Assembly (NCBI GenBank): GCA_029433365.1
Contig: JAQTHZ010000002.1
Span: forward strand, 434,001 to 498,000
Reading direction: 5' to 3'
Length of the DNA: 64,000 bases
Source: Orbaceae bacterium ESL0721
GTDB lineage: Bacteria > Pseudomonadota > Gammaproteobacteria > Enterobacterales > Orbaceae
The position numbers were made by a program, and so were the translations under genes. The notes beneath the pieces are model-generated. The model was not told the DNA's origin. It saw only the letters and a list, made by a program, of their open reading frames with translations, and ran no database searches. This document shows, piece after piece, positions 52,042 to 61,681 of the stretch. The stretch's first letter is position 1; the number at the start of each line of letters is the position of its first letter.

Positions 52042-52857
52042 ATGGTGAAAATATTTTTAGTAATTCTACTCTGCCTCCCCTTTTCTGTAAGTGCCAAGAA
52101 CTGTAAAAAAGGGATCCCTTGCGGTAATACATGCATATCTGCATCTAAAACATGTCGTTTAAATTATGTTGATGGCACATTTAAACCCGAAAAACCTACA
52201 TTTATTAACCAAGAAAAAGCGATAAGTAAGCAGAATTTCAATACTGCCAAAACTCAGCTTACTAAAATCTATAAAGAGAACCCAGAGCAGAAGGAGTTTT
52301 ATTGTGGCTGTCAGTTCTCATGGCAAGGTAAAAAAGGGGTAGTAGATACCAAAAGCTGTGGTTACATAGCGCGTAAGAATCAAACTAGAGCTGAACGTAT
52401 TGAGTGGGAACATGTTATGCCAGCCGAAAATTTCGGGCGCCATTTAAAGTGCTGGCAAGATGGTGGGCGTAAGGAGTGCAAAAAGGATGTCACATATAAC
52501 CGTATGGAAGGGGATATGCACAACTTACAACCAGCTGTTGGTGAAGTTAATGGGGATCGTTCCAATTACCGTTATTCAGAATTTACACAAGTGTTCAACC
52601 AGTATGGCCAATGTAAAGCTGCGGTAGATTTTAAAGATCGCAAATTCCAACCACGCGATGAGATTAAAGGGATAATTGCGCGTACCTACTTTTATATGTC
52701 TGAAAAATACAATATAAATCTATCCAAACAAGATAAGCAGCTTATGATAGCATGGGATAAAACCCATCCCGTTACTGAATGGGAGTGCAAGCGTAATAAA
52801 CTTATCAAAAATATACAAGGTAATGATAATCATTTTATTACTGAAAGGTGTGAATGA
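52042..52857 (+). CDS. endA: Secreted endonuclease I
   Basis: Periplasmic or secreted DNase of the EndA/Dns family. Signal peptide (VKIFLVILLCLPFSVSA), then a Cys-rich N-terminal addition (CKKGIPCGNTCISASKTCR) lacking in E. coli EndA, then the catalytic domain: FYCGCQFSWQGKKGVVDTKSCGY, the active-site EWEHVMPAENFGRH, DMHNLQPAVGEVNGDRSNYRYS. 271 residues versus 235 in E. coli. The start is preceded by AT-rich sequence without a clear Shine-Dalgarno. Lies in an accessory stretch between glnE and yagU. Confidence 0.94.
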   Translation: MVKIFLVILLCLPFSVSAKNCKKGIPCGNTCISASKTCRLNYVDGTFKPEKPTFINQEKAISKQNFNTAKTQLTKIYKENPEQKEFYCGCQFSWQGKKGVVDTKSCGYIARKNQTRAERIEWEHVMPAENFGRHLKCWQDGGRKECKKDVTYNRMEGDMHNLQPAVGEVNGDRSNYRYSEFTQVFNQYGQCKAAVDFKDRKFQPRDEIKGIIARTYFYMSEKYNINLSKQDKQLMIAWDKTHPVTEWECKRNKLIKNIQGNDNHFITERCE

Positions 52858-53092
52858 ATGATTTAGTAAAAATAGTATGTATTATCAATAACTTTTCATA
52901 AAAATCTATTTTAATAGGGAAAAAATATAGCAATTCCATAAAAATAGTTAAACAATTATGATATTTTTATTAAGTATTACATAGGTTATTTATAAATTTT
53001 TTGAGATAATGCTTTTTCATTTTTATAGATAATTACATTTTTAAATTTTTATAATATATTGATTAATATAATTATTTTTTTAAAAATTTAAG

Positions 53093-53119
53093 TTATCTTA
53101 AATATTGCATTTGAGATAA
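53093..53119 (+). promoter_or_regulatory. Operator-like dyad in front of the second Fic gene
   Basis: TTATCTTAA (53093-53101) and TTGAGATAA (53111-53119) form an inverted repeat with one mismatch and a 9-base spacer, ending 11 bases before the ATG and next to the GGAG ribosome binding site. An exact copy of TTGAGATAAT also occurs at 53001-53010. Confidence 0.55.
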
Positions 53120-53130
53120 TTGGAGATTTT

Positions 53131-54285
53131 ATGAAACAATCAGCAAAATTTACTCATTTTAATTTAAGATTACTTAACCCGTCTTTTGATTCAGAATTAG
53201 TTGATGTTTTAAATGAACTTGAATTATTAAGGCACTCTAAATTTGAAACTAATGTAAATCCACTAATTTTCAACCAGATTAAACACATATTTCATGTATT
53301 AGAAAGTTTAGGTTCTGCTAGAATTGAAGGAAATCATACAACATTAGATGATTATGTTGATAGTAAACTGACTAATAATACGCTTACAGAACAATTAAAA
53401 GAAATTGTGAATATTGAAAATGCTCTTAAATTTATTGATGATCATTTTCAAACAGGTGAATACCTATCTGAACATTTTATAAAAGAACTTCATCAATTAA
53501 CGGTACATGATTTACATATTGAAGGTGATAAAACGCCTGGTGCCTATAGAAAACATGGTATTAAAATTAGTGGGTCTCTTCATCTTCCACCTGATCATAT
53601 CCATATATCATCATATATGAGTGAACTTATCACTTTTATCAATCAAGTTGATAAACCTAAATATGATTTAATGAAAATTGCATTAGCACATCACCGTTTT
53701 GGCTGGATACACCCATTCTCAAATGGTAATGGTAGAACAGTAAGACTGTTAACCTATGCTCTACTAGTTAAATACGGATTTAATGTAAAAGTAAGTGGGC
53801 GTGTACTAAATCCTACAGCTGTATTTTGTAATAATAGAGAATCTTACTATACAATGTTATCAGAAGCAGATAAAGGGACGCCAGAATCTTTAGAAAAGTG
53901 GTGTTTTTATGTGTTATCCGGAATCCTTGGTGAATTAAAAAAACTAGATAAATTAATGAATCCAGACTATCTCAGCAAAAAAATACTTAATCCAGCTTTA
54001 GAGTATGTAGGAAGAATGGGAATAATTGAATCCGATATACAGATGAAAATATTATTATTTGTTATAGCCCAAGAAACTTTAAAAACAGGCGATTTAAAAA
54101 GTATATTTCCTTCTTTAAAAGCATCACAAATTACCTATCAGGTAGGTAAATTAGTAAATAAGGGTTTATTGCAACCAATAGAAAATAGATCACGAACTTA
54201 TGCTTTAAGAATAATTGATTCAGTTCTATTTAAAGGTGTGATCTTGTCACTACAAGATGCTGAATTAATTAATGATTTCAATTAA
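53131..54285 (+). CDS. Fic/DOC family protein, second copy
   Basis: 384-residue predicted AMP transferase. Catalytic motif HPFSNGNGRTVR at residues 194-205; inhibitory SARIEG at 62-67 (class II). The C-terminal part (about 300-370) with SLKASQITYQVGKLVNKGLLQPIENRSRTYAL looks like a winged helix. Only distantly similar to the Fic protein at 26755. Strongly AT-rich flanks and lack of operon partners suggest it was acquired horizontally. No cognate antitoxin gene is seen, in keeping with the internal inhibitory motif. Confidence 0.88.
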   Translation: MKQSAKFTHFNLRLLNPSFDSELVDVLNELELLRHSKFETNVNPLIFNQIKHIFHVLESLGSARIEGNHTTLDDYVDSKLTNNTLTEQLKEIVNIENALKFIDDHFQTGEYLSEHFIKELHQLTVHDLHIEGDKTPGAYRKHGIKISGSLHLPPDHIHISSYMSELITFINQVDKPKYDLMKIALAHHRFGWIHPFSNGNGRTVRLLTYALLVKYGFNVKVSGRVLNPTAVFCNNRESYYTMLSEADKGTPESLEKWCFYVLSGILGELKKLDKLMNPDYLSKKILNPALEYVGRMGIIESDIQMKILLFVIAQETLKTGDLKSIFPSLKASQITYQVGKLVNKGLLQPIENRSRTYALRIIDSVLFKGVILSLQDAELINDFN

Positions 54286-54619
54286 TATTTTTCGATTTAT
54301 TTTAGTATTTATCATTTGCATAACATCAAAATGTCTGTCTATAAATTTGATAAAAAGATGATATTGGTATAATTAACACTTTATCTATAATTTACATTTG
54401 TTTGATAAGATTCATAAAAAACTTTCAGGTTTAAAAAGTAACAAAAAAACAGCAAACTTTTTTGATTTAAATAACCATAACCCTAAAAAAAACTTGTAAG
54501 CGACAATAAAAATTAAGCAAAATATTTATAACAAGATTCCATTTGTCGATATTATGAGCGATAATCGCCACTTCTTATATTTAATTAATAAATGGATGAT
54601 CCAACAAGGATAAATTTAG

Positions 54620-55135
54620 ATGAAAAAACTGCTCTCAATAGTAATGTTGGTCTGTTGTTGTTCTGCTTATGCCACTGATAACAGTAACAGTTTTCAGATG
54701 AGTGTACTTAACAAAGGTGATAAGGAGTTAGTTAAGTTCCAAGCACCAGTATCAGATGATTTTAGCCTCGCTTTTTATGTTGATTACGAAGCAGAAACCG
54801 CAACCCCAGTACTCTCAAAAAACGGTCAAAATTTTCAACCGATCTCTATTCGTTTTTGTGTTATTAGTACCGATGACTGTTGGCGTATGCCGATTTATGA
54901 TGAATATTTAGGCGACTTTGCCAATATACTTGACCGTAAAAATGGGGATTCACTGGTATGGCAGATTGAATATATTGATAATGATTCAATCGCAAAAACC
55001 GATTTAGTCAGTGCGCCAGATGTCGGTAACCTAGGTATTTTTATCCAAAATAGAGGGGGAATTGTCACCCATATTGATGAGTTAGGTTTCGATGAAGTCT
55101 TTATTATTTGGCAATCTGATCTAAAAGATTATTAA
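54620..55135 (+). CDS. Secreted protein of unknown function
   Basis: 171 residues. Sec signal peptide (KKLLSIVMLVCCCSAYA, cleavage after about residue 18), then a small mixed alpha/beta domain with SIRFCVISTDDCWRMPIYDEYLG, whose two Cys could form a disulphide, and an acidic C-terminus ending QSDLKDY. I cannot assign a family. AAGGAT lies 8 bases upstream. The preceding 334 bases include a near copy of the repeated word (ACCCTAAAAAA at 54480). Confidence 0.7.
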   Translation: MKKLLSIVMLVCCCSAYATDNSNSFQMSVLNKGDKELVKFQAPVSDDFSLAFYVDYEAETATPVLSKNGQNFQPISIRFCVISTDDCWRMPIYDEYLGDFANILDRKNGDSLVWQIEYIDNDSIAKTDLVSAPDVGNLGIFIQNRGGIVTHIDELGFDEVFIIWQSDLKDY

Positions 55136-55203
55136 TTCTATAGGTAAAAAAATAGTAAAGTTAAGAATAGTAAATTTAAAATAGTATGGTTAAAAATAGC
55201 CAT

Positions 55204-55244
55204 AAAAAAGAGACCCCACAATATGTTCTATATTATGAGGTCTC
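55204..55244 (-). terminator. Terminator of yagU
   Basis: GAGACC...GGTCTC with a second AT-rich stem forms an imperfect hairpin; on the minus strand it is followed by CTTTTTTATGG. It lies 52 bases past the yagU stop and ahead of the convergent gene at 54620. Confidence 0.75.
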
Positions 55245-55295
55245 ATCTATTATTTAGTATAATCAATATTTAAATACAATATGATCAAATTTCTC

Positions 55296-55841
55296 TTATT
55301 GTAACTCCGGATCCGGTTGTTTTGTAATTCGGTTTCTTAGATCACGTCTCATAATTTCAATGACCCAGATCCAAAGAATAGTTCCTACAAACTCTGAGAA
55401 GATCTCCTCAAATCTTAGATCCCAAACCGGCACTGAAATGCCTAAAATTGGCATCGCAATACCATGGAATAGCACAGCTACACATAGACCAAACACAATA
55501 CCCTGTAGCATTTTTACTTTAGGGAAAACTTCAGCTGCCACACAATAGATAATCCCCCAAACAATTGAGAAGATAATATGGACAAGATTTCCACCAAAAT
55601 AGACCGCTTGCTCAGAATAGGTATAGACCCAACTCGATACATCAACGCCTAAATTTTTTAATAGAAGTACTGGTGGAGCCCCTTCGGTTATTAATCGTGG
55701 TGGGAAGATCCCCTCAGTTCCGCTTTTAACTAACGCTGAGACAAACCCTGTAATAATACCAATCCAAAAAGCGACACAATATCGTCTAGCGCTTACTTTT
55801 GTTGTTTGAAACAGATAACCCATAATACTGTTACTACTCAT
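55296..55841 (-). CDS. yagU: YagU family inner membrane protein (DUF1440)
   Basis: Inner-membrane protein; E. coli YagU contributes to acid resistance by an unknown mechanism. I start at the ATG at 55841 (MSSNSIMGYLF), preceded by a good GAGGAG, giving 181 residues. Membrane segments cover YCVAFWIGIITGFVSALV, LVHIIFSIVWGIIYCVAAEVF, LQGIVFGLCVAVLFHGIAMP and FVGTILWIWVIEIM; the tail RRDLRNRITKQPDPELQ matches YagU. An upstream GTG/ATG would add 37 unlikely residues. Confidence 0.92.
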   Translation of the reverse strand: MSSNSIMGYLFQTTKVSARRYCVAFWIGIITGFVSALVKSGTEGIFPPRLITEGAPPVLLLKNLGVDVSSWVYTYSEQAVYFGGNLVHIIFSIVWGIIYCVAAEVFPKVKMLQGIVFGLCVAVLFHGIAMPILGISVPVWDLRFEEIFSEFVGTILWIWVIEIMRRDLRNRITKQPDPELQ

Positions 55842-55954
55842 ACAATATCTCCTCTCATGAAAACTTTGTGATGGCAGTATAGCGCTATGAATTCTGCATG
55901 TAAAACTGTAAATGCAGAGCAGATAAAAGTTAGCATAAAAATTTTGATACATAA

Positions 55955-57478
55955 TTAACCTATATTTTTATGTAATTGAATTAATAATCTATCCATTGAT
56001 CGGTAACTCAACGCTTCGGCAATATGGGGTTGTTCGATATTTTTGCTTCCGACCAGATCAGCAATAGTTCGGGACACTTTCAAAATCCGGTGCCAAGCTC
56101 TGGCAGAGAGCCCTAACTTAATCAGTGCTCGCTCTAGGTAATCATTATCCTTCTCACTTAATCGGCAGTATAGCTGAATCTCATTTGGTGATAGTTGACT
56201 ATTTAACTTCCCTGCACGATCAAATGCAATTTTACGAGCCTGTAAAACTCGCTCTCTTACAACTTTGGTCGATTCGGTCTCACTGCTCTTTTGACTCAAA
56301 GATCCTTGCGGGAGCAGTGGCACTTCAATAGAGAGATCAAATCGATCTAAAAATGGCCCTGAAAGCCGATTTAGATAACGGATCACCTGCTGTGGAGTAG
56401 TGCGGTTATGGGTACCTTGATAGTGACCGGTAGGGCTTGGATTCATAGCGGCAATTAGTTGAAAGCGAGCTGGGAATTTAACCTTAGCATTGGCTCTTGA
56501 GATGACAATTTCGCCCGACTCAACCGGTTCACGCAGTGCATCTAACACTTTACGATTAAATTCTGGTAGCTCATCTAAAAAGAGCACACCATTATGCGCA
56601 AGGGATATCTCGCCTGGTTTTGGTGTTGTTCCACCACCAACCAAAGCGGCTGCAGATGCACTATGGTGTGGTGCTCTAAAAGGGCGTTTACGCCAATTTT
56701 TAATCGATCCATTTGGACTGACTAAACTAGTTATTGCGGCACTCTCTAACGCCTCATCGTCACTCAATGGCGGTAACAGTGAGGTTAAACGGGTAGCTAG
56801 CATGGTTTTACCTGTGCCGGGTGGACCTATCAACAGCAGATTATGGCCACCTGCTGCGGCTATCTCCAGTGCCCGTTTTGCATGTTCCTGACCTATCACA
56901 TCTTGGAGATTAGCTAACTTCATCTCCTGATCTTCATATTCGCGATACTCAACAGTAGGTAAACTGATCTCACCATAGAGATATTGACAAAGTTCACTTA
57001 AATTACGGGTAATTAAGGTACTATTGTGGTGAATTAAGGAGAGCTCAGATCTATTTTCGACTGACACAATTAACGTTCGACTCCGTTTTTTAGCTGCAAT
57101 CGCCGCTGGAATAGCCCCTTTGATAGCGCGAATATCACCCGATAAGGCAAGTTCACCCAAAAATTCATAATTAAGGAGATGCTCTGGTGGAATCTGTTCA
57201 GTAGCAGCTAAAATAGCAATGGCAATCGGAAGATCGAAACGGCTTCCCTCTTTAGGGAGATCGGCCGGTGAAAGATTAACTGTGATCTTCTGAGCAGGAA
57301 AAGTAAACCCACTATTAATAATGGCACTACGCACCCTATCTTTTGCCTCTTTAACCGTCGCTTCAGGTAGACCAACTAAAACAAACCCTGGCATACCTTT
57401 ACTAATATGCACCTCGACATTAATTTGCGGTGCTTGAATCCCAATAGAGGCGCGAGTGTAGATAACAGATAGTGACAT
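55955..57478 (-). CDS. comM: ComM / YifB family AAA+ ATPase (Mg chelatase-like)
   Basis: Branch-migration helicase that helps integrate incoming DNA in natural transformation, as shown for ComM in Vibrio. Start at the ATG at 57478 (MSLSVIYTRASIG). A Lon-protease-like N-terminal fold (PGFVLVGLPEATVKEAKDRVRSAIINSG) precedes AAA+: Walker A IGPPGTGKTMLA, HHSASAAALVGGG, NGVLFLDELPEFNRK, AAMNPSPTGHYQG and DRFDLSIEVP, ending with the C-terminal winged region. 507 residues, same as E. coli YifB. Other competence genes are outside the window. Confidence 0.95.
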   Translation of the reverse strand: MSLSVIYTRASIGIQAPQINVEVHISKGMPGFVLVGLPEATVKEAKDRVRSAIINSGFTFPAQKITVNLSPADLPKEGSRFDLPIAIAILAATEQIPPEHLLNYEFLGELALSGDIRAIKGAIPAAIAAKKRSRTLIVSVENRSELSLIHHNSTLITRNLSELCQYLYGEISLPTVEYREYEDQEMKLANLQDVIGQEHAKRALEIAAAGGHNLLLIGPPGTGKTMLATRLTSLLPPLSDDEALESAAITSLVSPNGSIKNWRKRPFRAPHHSASAAALVGGGTTPKPGEISLAHNGVLFLDELPEFNRKVLDALREPVESGEIVISRANAKVKFPARFQLIAAMNPSPTGHYQGTHNRTTPQQVIRYLNRLSGPFLDRFDLSIEVPLLPQGSLSQKSSETESTKVVRERVLQARKIAFDRAGKLNSQLSPNEIQLYCRLSEKDNDYLERALIKLGLSARAWHRILKVSRTIADLVGSKNIEQPHIAEALSYRSMDRLLIQLHKNIG

Positions 57479-57614
57479 GATTAGATCATCAATAGTAAGA
57501 AGTGGCAATAGCGTATCTATTTCTGCGCAAAGCATTTAGTAAAAGTAAAAAAATTGGAATCCACCTCACAAAAAAACTGAAGTTTTTTCTGATATAACTA
57601 TCTTTTTTCTGTTT

Positions 57615-58415
57615 TTACTTTTTAATGCTTTTAACTAATTTGATGATTAAGAGGGTCATAAAAAAGAGCAAGGTATTGCTTAGTACGACAGAGGGCCCTG
57701 TTGGCGTATCATAAAAAGCAGAGAAGCTAAGCCCACCAACAACTGACAACATCCCGATCAAAATCGCAAAATAGGCCATTTTTTCGGGTGAATTAGCATA
57801 ATATTTGGCTGTAGCCGCAGGAATAATCAGTAGCGAGGTGATGATCAAAGCACCAACAAATTTCATGGCAAGACCAATGGTTAAAGCTAATAGAATAGTC
57901 AAAATCAGCTTAGTTAACGGGACATTGATCCCATTACTAAATGCCAAATCTTCACTTACGGTGATAAATAAAAAGTGGTTCCAACGCCAGATCAGAATCA
58001 GACCAACAAAGACAACACCCACCATAATTTGGTAGAGATCTAAAAATGTCACTGAAAGCAGATCACCAAATAGATACCCCATCAAATCAACACGAATATC
58101 CTTCATTAAACTAATCACAACAAGCCCTAAAGAGAGCGCACTATGTGCCAAAATGCCGAGTAAAGTATCGATTGGTAGTTGTTTTTGAGACTCTAACCAG
58201 ATTAGTCCTAAAGCTAAAATTAGTGTGATAAAAAGGATTGCATAGAAGAGATTGATGTGAAACAGAAAACCAAACGCAACACCAAGTAGTGCAGCATGTG
58301 ATAAAGTATCACCAAAATAGGACATCTTGCGCCAGACGACAAAAGTACCTAGTGGGCCAGTAATCAGGGCTAAACATAATCCGGCCAACAGAGAAGGCAA
58401 TAGCAGCGTGATCAT
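57615..58415 (-). CDS. znuB: Zinc ABC transporter permease ZnuB
   Basis: Membrane permease of the high-affinity Zn(II) importer. 266 residues with about eight hydrophobic segments; [13 protein letters not shown] and [30 protein letters not shown] are family hallmarks. E. coli ZnuB has 261 residues. Its first four bases overlap the last four of znuC (ATGA), indicating coupling. Transcribed away from znuA under the shared Zur box. Confidence 0.96.
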   Translation of the reverse strand: MITLLLPSLLAGLCLALITGPLGTFVVWRKMSYFGDTLSHAALLGVAFGFLFHINLFYAILFITLILALGLIWLESQKQLPIDTLLGILAHSALSLGLVVISLMKDIRVDLMGYLFGDLLSVTFLDLYQIMVGVVFVGLILIWRWNHFLFITVSEDLAFSNGINVPLTKLILTILLALTIGLAMKFVGALIITSLLIIPAATAKYYANSPEKMAYFAILIGMLSVVGGLSFSAFYDTPTGPSVVLSNTLLFFMTLLIIKLVKSIKK

Positions 58416-59113
58416 TCCTGTTCCTTATGATTTGTCTGATGAAGATGCTTATGGAGATTATTAAATAGCGCCATAAAAGCGGGGTTTTTAGCGACAGTTT
58501 TAGGCGAGCCTTCACAATAGATTGCATGATTAAGACAGATCACATTATCAGCACTACCCATCGCCAGATCCAGATCATGAGACACCATTAAAACGCCGCA
58601 TTTAAACTCATCTCGCGCCTTGGCGATCAGATCATATAAAAGAATCTGACCTTTCACATCAACGCCTTGTGCGGGTTCATCAAGCACTAATAGTTGCGGA
58701 TGTTTAGCTAATGCTTGTGCCAGCAATATTCGCTGTAATTCACCACCAGAGAGCTGCTGCATAAAGTCATTGATCAAATTATCCGCCTCTACCATCGCTA
58801 AAATCTGCTTAATTTCGGCATCACAAAGCTGCCGATTTAACTGCATAAAACGTTTAACCGTAATAGGCAGTGCGGCATTAAAAGTGATCGACTGCGGCAC
58901 ATAGCCGATAGTCAAATCAGCTGCGCGTGAAATCGTACCTGCAGTTGGTTTGATTAAACCTATCACCACTTTAATTAGCGTTGATTTACCCGCACCATTG
59001 GGACCAAGTAGCGCAACAATCTGCTCGGTATTAACAACGAATGATACATTAGAGACAATCTTTTGATGATTAAATGCAACTGTAATATCGTTAAGCGAAA
59101 TTAATTGAGACAT
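58412..59113 (-). CDS. znuC: Zinc ABC transporter ATPase ZnuC
   Basis: ATPase subunit of ZnuABC. Walker [13 protein letters not shown] (about residues 36-47), Q-loop VPQ, signature [15 protein letters not shown], Walker [13 protein letters not shown] and the H-loop VSHDLDLAM. 233 residues (E. coli 251, which has a longer His-rich end). Divergent from znuA; znuCB run on the minus strand. Confidence 0.96.
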   Translation of the reverse strand: MSQLISLNDITVAFNHQKIVSNVSFVVNTEQIVALLGPNGAGKSTLIKVVIGLIKPTAGTISRAADLTIGYVPQSITFNAALPITVKRFMQLNRQLCDAEIKQILAMVEADNLINDFMQQLSGGELQRILLAQALAKHPQLLVLDEPAQGVDVKGQILLYDLIAKARDEFKCGVLMVSHDLDLAMGSADNVICLNHAIYCEGSPKTVAKNPAFMALFNNLHKHLHQTNHKEQE

Positions 59114-59142
59114 TTTATTAAGCCTTGGCTAACCTTACTTTT

Positions 59143-59157
59143 TGTTATAATATAACA
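59143..59157. promoter_or_regulatory. Zur operator between znuC and znuA
   Basis: TGTTATAATATAACA is a perfect 15-bp palindrome around a central A and matches the core of the gammaproteobacterial Zur box. It sits in the 96-base divergent promoter region, so Zur would repress both transcripts. zur is present in the same window. Confidence 0.88.
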
Positions 59158-59209
59158 TAACATTTTGTGGTTACTATTTTATAATATTTTATAACGCTTC
59201 GGAACTCAT

Positions 59210-60262
59210 ATGAAAAAATATATTTGTGCTCTTCTGCCCCTTATCATAAAACCGTTAAAAAAACTGTCCTACATCTCTCTTCTACTTGGTACATTTATTA
59301 CCGCTGCAAATGCGACTGTTATCTCATCAATTAAACCGATCAGCTTTATCACCAGTGCCATTACCGATGGAGTAACTGACGCGACAATTTTAGTTCCTGA
59401 TGGTAGCTCACCGCATACCTATGCACTAAAACCATCTGATCTAGTGAAAATCAGATCAGCTGAACTTATTATCTGGGTTGGCGAATCGATGGAGACTTTC
59501 ATGCCAAGCGTATTAAAAAGCGTAGATCCAGTAAAACAGCTTGAGTTAACCACTATTCCAGAAATTCAGGCACTATTACGTACAGGAATTGCAAATGATC
59601 ATGACCATGAACACGATCATGACCATGACCATGACCATGACCATGACCATGACCATGACCATGACCATGACCATGACCACGACCACGATCATGATCATGA
59701 TAACCATCACCACGACAATGACAACCATCATGATCACCATCATGGAAAATACGATGAGCACATTTGGTTATCACCCAAAATTGCTAAAATTATTGCGCAA
59801 ACCATTCATGATAGACTGATCCACAGCTATCCTGATAAAAAAGCTATCATTGATGAAAATCTAGACGAATTCATCGCAAATATCACTGAGATAGAACAAA
59901 TTATTGCAAAAAAACTTATTCCCGTCCAAAATAAGGGCTATTTTGTTTTTCATGATGCCTATGGCTATTTCGAATCGCTGTTTGGATTGAAAAATTTAGG
60001 TAGTTTTACCATTAATCCTGCCATTCAACCTGGTTTAAAAACAGTCAACGCTATACAAGAAGAGTTAAAAGAACATCATGCAGTCTGCATTTTTAGAGAG
60101 CCTCAATTTAGCCCTAAAATAGTTGATAAATTGGTACAAAATACCACAGTGAGAGTTGGTGAACTCGATCCGTTAGGTACGGCAATAAAGCCCTCTAAAG
60201 ACGCTTATATAGAGATGTTAATGGATTTAACAAATCAATATTTATCCTGTTTAAATCATTGA
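59210..60262 (+). CDS. znuA: Zinc ABC transporter substrate-binding protein ZnuA
   Basis: Periplasmic zinc-binding protein of ZnuABC. Signal peptide (about 1-35, ending AANA), TroA-like fold with ligand His69 in DGSSPHTYAL, DEHIWLSPKIAK, FVFHDAYGYFESLFG and VGELDPLG. Between residues 131 and 183 is a His/Asp loop made mostly of HD repeats (HDHEHDHD..., then NHHHDNDNHHDHHHG), probably a zinc-collecting loop that can feed the binding site. In the DNA it is ten exact CATGAC hexamers (59618-59677). 350 residues (E. coli about 310). Confidence 0.96.
   Translation: MKKYICALLPLIIKPLKKLSYISLLLGTFITAANATVISSIKPISFITSAITDGVTDATILVPDGSSPHTYALKPSDLVKIRSAELIIWVGESMETFMPSVLKSVDPVKQLELTTIPEIQALLRTGIANDHDHEHDHDHDHDHDHDHDHDHDHDHDHDHDHDHDNHHHDNDNHHDHHHGKYDEHIWLSPKIAKIIAQTIHDRLIHSYPDKKAIIDENLDEFIANITEIEQIIAKKLIPVQNKGYFVFHDAYGYFESLFGLKNLGSFTINPAIQPGLKTVNAIQEELKEHHAVCIFREPQFSPKIVDKLVQNTTVRVGELDPLGTAIKPSKDAYIEMLMDLTNQYLSCLNH
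59618..59677 (+). repeat. CATGAC hexamer repeat inside znuA
   Basis: Ten identical, uninterrupted CATGAC units (His-Asp codons), continued by variant CACGAC/CACGAT/CATGAT units. In-frame, so loss or gain of units only changes loop length. Confidence 0.97.
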
Positions 60263-60323
60263 TCTATTTTTTGATCTAAATAATTTAGTATTTAACAAAT
60301 AATAATAAACATTAAGGTTAATT

Positions 60324-61652
60324 TTGGCTCGACTAACAACAACATCTACTGCCCCGAAAAATGTGTTCTTTAGCCCCTTTTTCTTGGTAGTAGGTCTTTC
60401 TATCACTATTACGCTCCTCCTCTTTTTATGGCGACCACTCAATCTGGATCGCACTACTTACCTGCCCCTCACACCACAAGCTGAGACCACGGTTATTGGT
60501 AAAGTTCGCGTTGAAATTATTGATGATAAAGCCAAAAAAAATACCAGCTCCTCGGTTATTACCGATGATAGCGTTGAAAAAGAGGAGCTAGAGGAGATAG
60601 TTGACGAAAAAGAGAACAGCATAGAGTATACCGTCACGCGTGGTGATACACTGCATGACATCTTATTGCGTTACAACGTCAATTATAACGATATTTACCA
60701 GTTAACTAACCAATTTAAACAGTTAGCCAATTTGCGTATTGGGCAGCAGATCAGCTGGACGATGGATGATAATCACAATCTACAAACTTTTAGCTGGGTT
60801 ATCTCTAGCAATAATATTCGTCTCTATGAACGTTCAGGAAATAGATTTATCGAGAGCACAGAGACTGCGGAAGCAGTTTCACAAAATGTCACAATACAGG
60901 GCGAAATTAAGAGCAGCTTTACCATCGACGCTCGCAAAAGTGGCTTAACTAACCGCGAAATTGACACCATTACTAAAACACTACAGTGGCAACTCGATTT
61001 TAGGAAGTTACAACCAGGTGATAAATTTGTTGTGCTGCTTTCGCGTGAAATGCATGGTAAATACTCAACTAATAGCCAAATATTAGGGGTAAGAATCAAA
61101 AACAGTAGTAAAGATTACTACGCTATCTTGGCTGATGATGGTAGTTATTATGATATTAATGGAATGAGTCTATCACAAAGCTTTTTACGCTATCCACTCA
61201 GTCGCCAAGCACCGGTATCTTCACCTTTTAACCCAAAACGACTTCACCCAGTAACTGGTGCTATTGCACCTCATAACGGAGTCGACTTTGCGGTATCTCG
61301 CGGCACCACGGTTCTTGCAGTGGGGGATGGTGAAGTAGTGATTGCCAAATACAGCGAATCAGCAGGGTACTATATTGCCATCCGTCATGGTCGACAATAT
61401 CTAACAAAATATATGCATTTAGATAAACTTTTAGTCAAAACTGGCCAGCAGATAAAAAGGGGCGATAAAATTGCGCTTTCAGGTAATACTGGGCGATCAA
61501 CTGGCCCACATCTCCACTTTGAACTCCATATCAATGGGCGACCGGTCAATCCACTCAAAGCGAAGTTACCGATCTCTGAAGGGTTAACTGGTAAATCTAA
61601 ATCTGTATTTGTTGAAAAGGTAAAAAGTATCAAACCGCAATTAACTCTTTAA
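60324..61652 (+). CDS. mepM: Murein DD-endopeptidase MepM
   Basis: Cuts D-Ala-mDAP cross-links so that new peptidoglycan can be inserted. 442 residues from a TTG start with AAGG six bases upstream. An N-terminal signal anchor (FFSPFFLVVGLSITITLLLFLW), a LysM/OapA-type domain (YTVTRGDTLHDILLRYNV), and the C-terminal M23 domain with HNGVDFA, HGRQYLTKYMHLDKL and GPHLHFELHINGRPVNPL (zinc ligands H, D, H). E. coli MepM has 440 residues and also follows znuA. Confidence 0.95.
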   Translation: MARLTTTSTAPKNVFFSPFFLVVGLSITITLLLFLWRPLNLDRTTYLPLTPQAETTVIGKVRVEIIDDKAKKNTSSSVITDDSVEKEELEEIVDEKENSIEYTVTRGDTLHDILLRYNVNYNDIYQLTNQFKQLANLRIGQQISWTMDDNHNLQTFSWVISSNNIRLYERSGNRFIESTETAEAVSQNVTIQGEIKSSFTIDARKSGLTNREIDTITKTLQWQLDFRKLQPGDKFVVLLSREMHGKYSTNSQILGVRIKNSSKDYYAILADDGSYYDINGMSLSQSFLRYPLSRQAPVSSPFNPKRLHPVTGAIAPHNGVDFAVSRGTTVLAVGDGEVVIAKYSESAGYYIAIRHGRQYLTKYMHLDKLLVKTGQQIKRGDKIALSGNTGRSTGPHLHFELHINGRPVNPLKAKLPISEGLTGKSKSVFVEKVKSIKPQLTL

Positions 61653-61681
61653 ATTGCATCTGGTTGTAGATAGATGTATTA

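Noticed and set aside
55842-55952. Upstream extension of yagU
   Set aside because: A strong GAGGAG precedes the internal ATG at 55841 and the extra residues do not match the family.
59553-59819. Repetitive open frames (Met/Val/Thr or Gly/His rich) inside znuA
   Set aside because: They are produced by the CATGAC hexamer repeat in other frames; the real frame is znuA.
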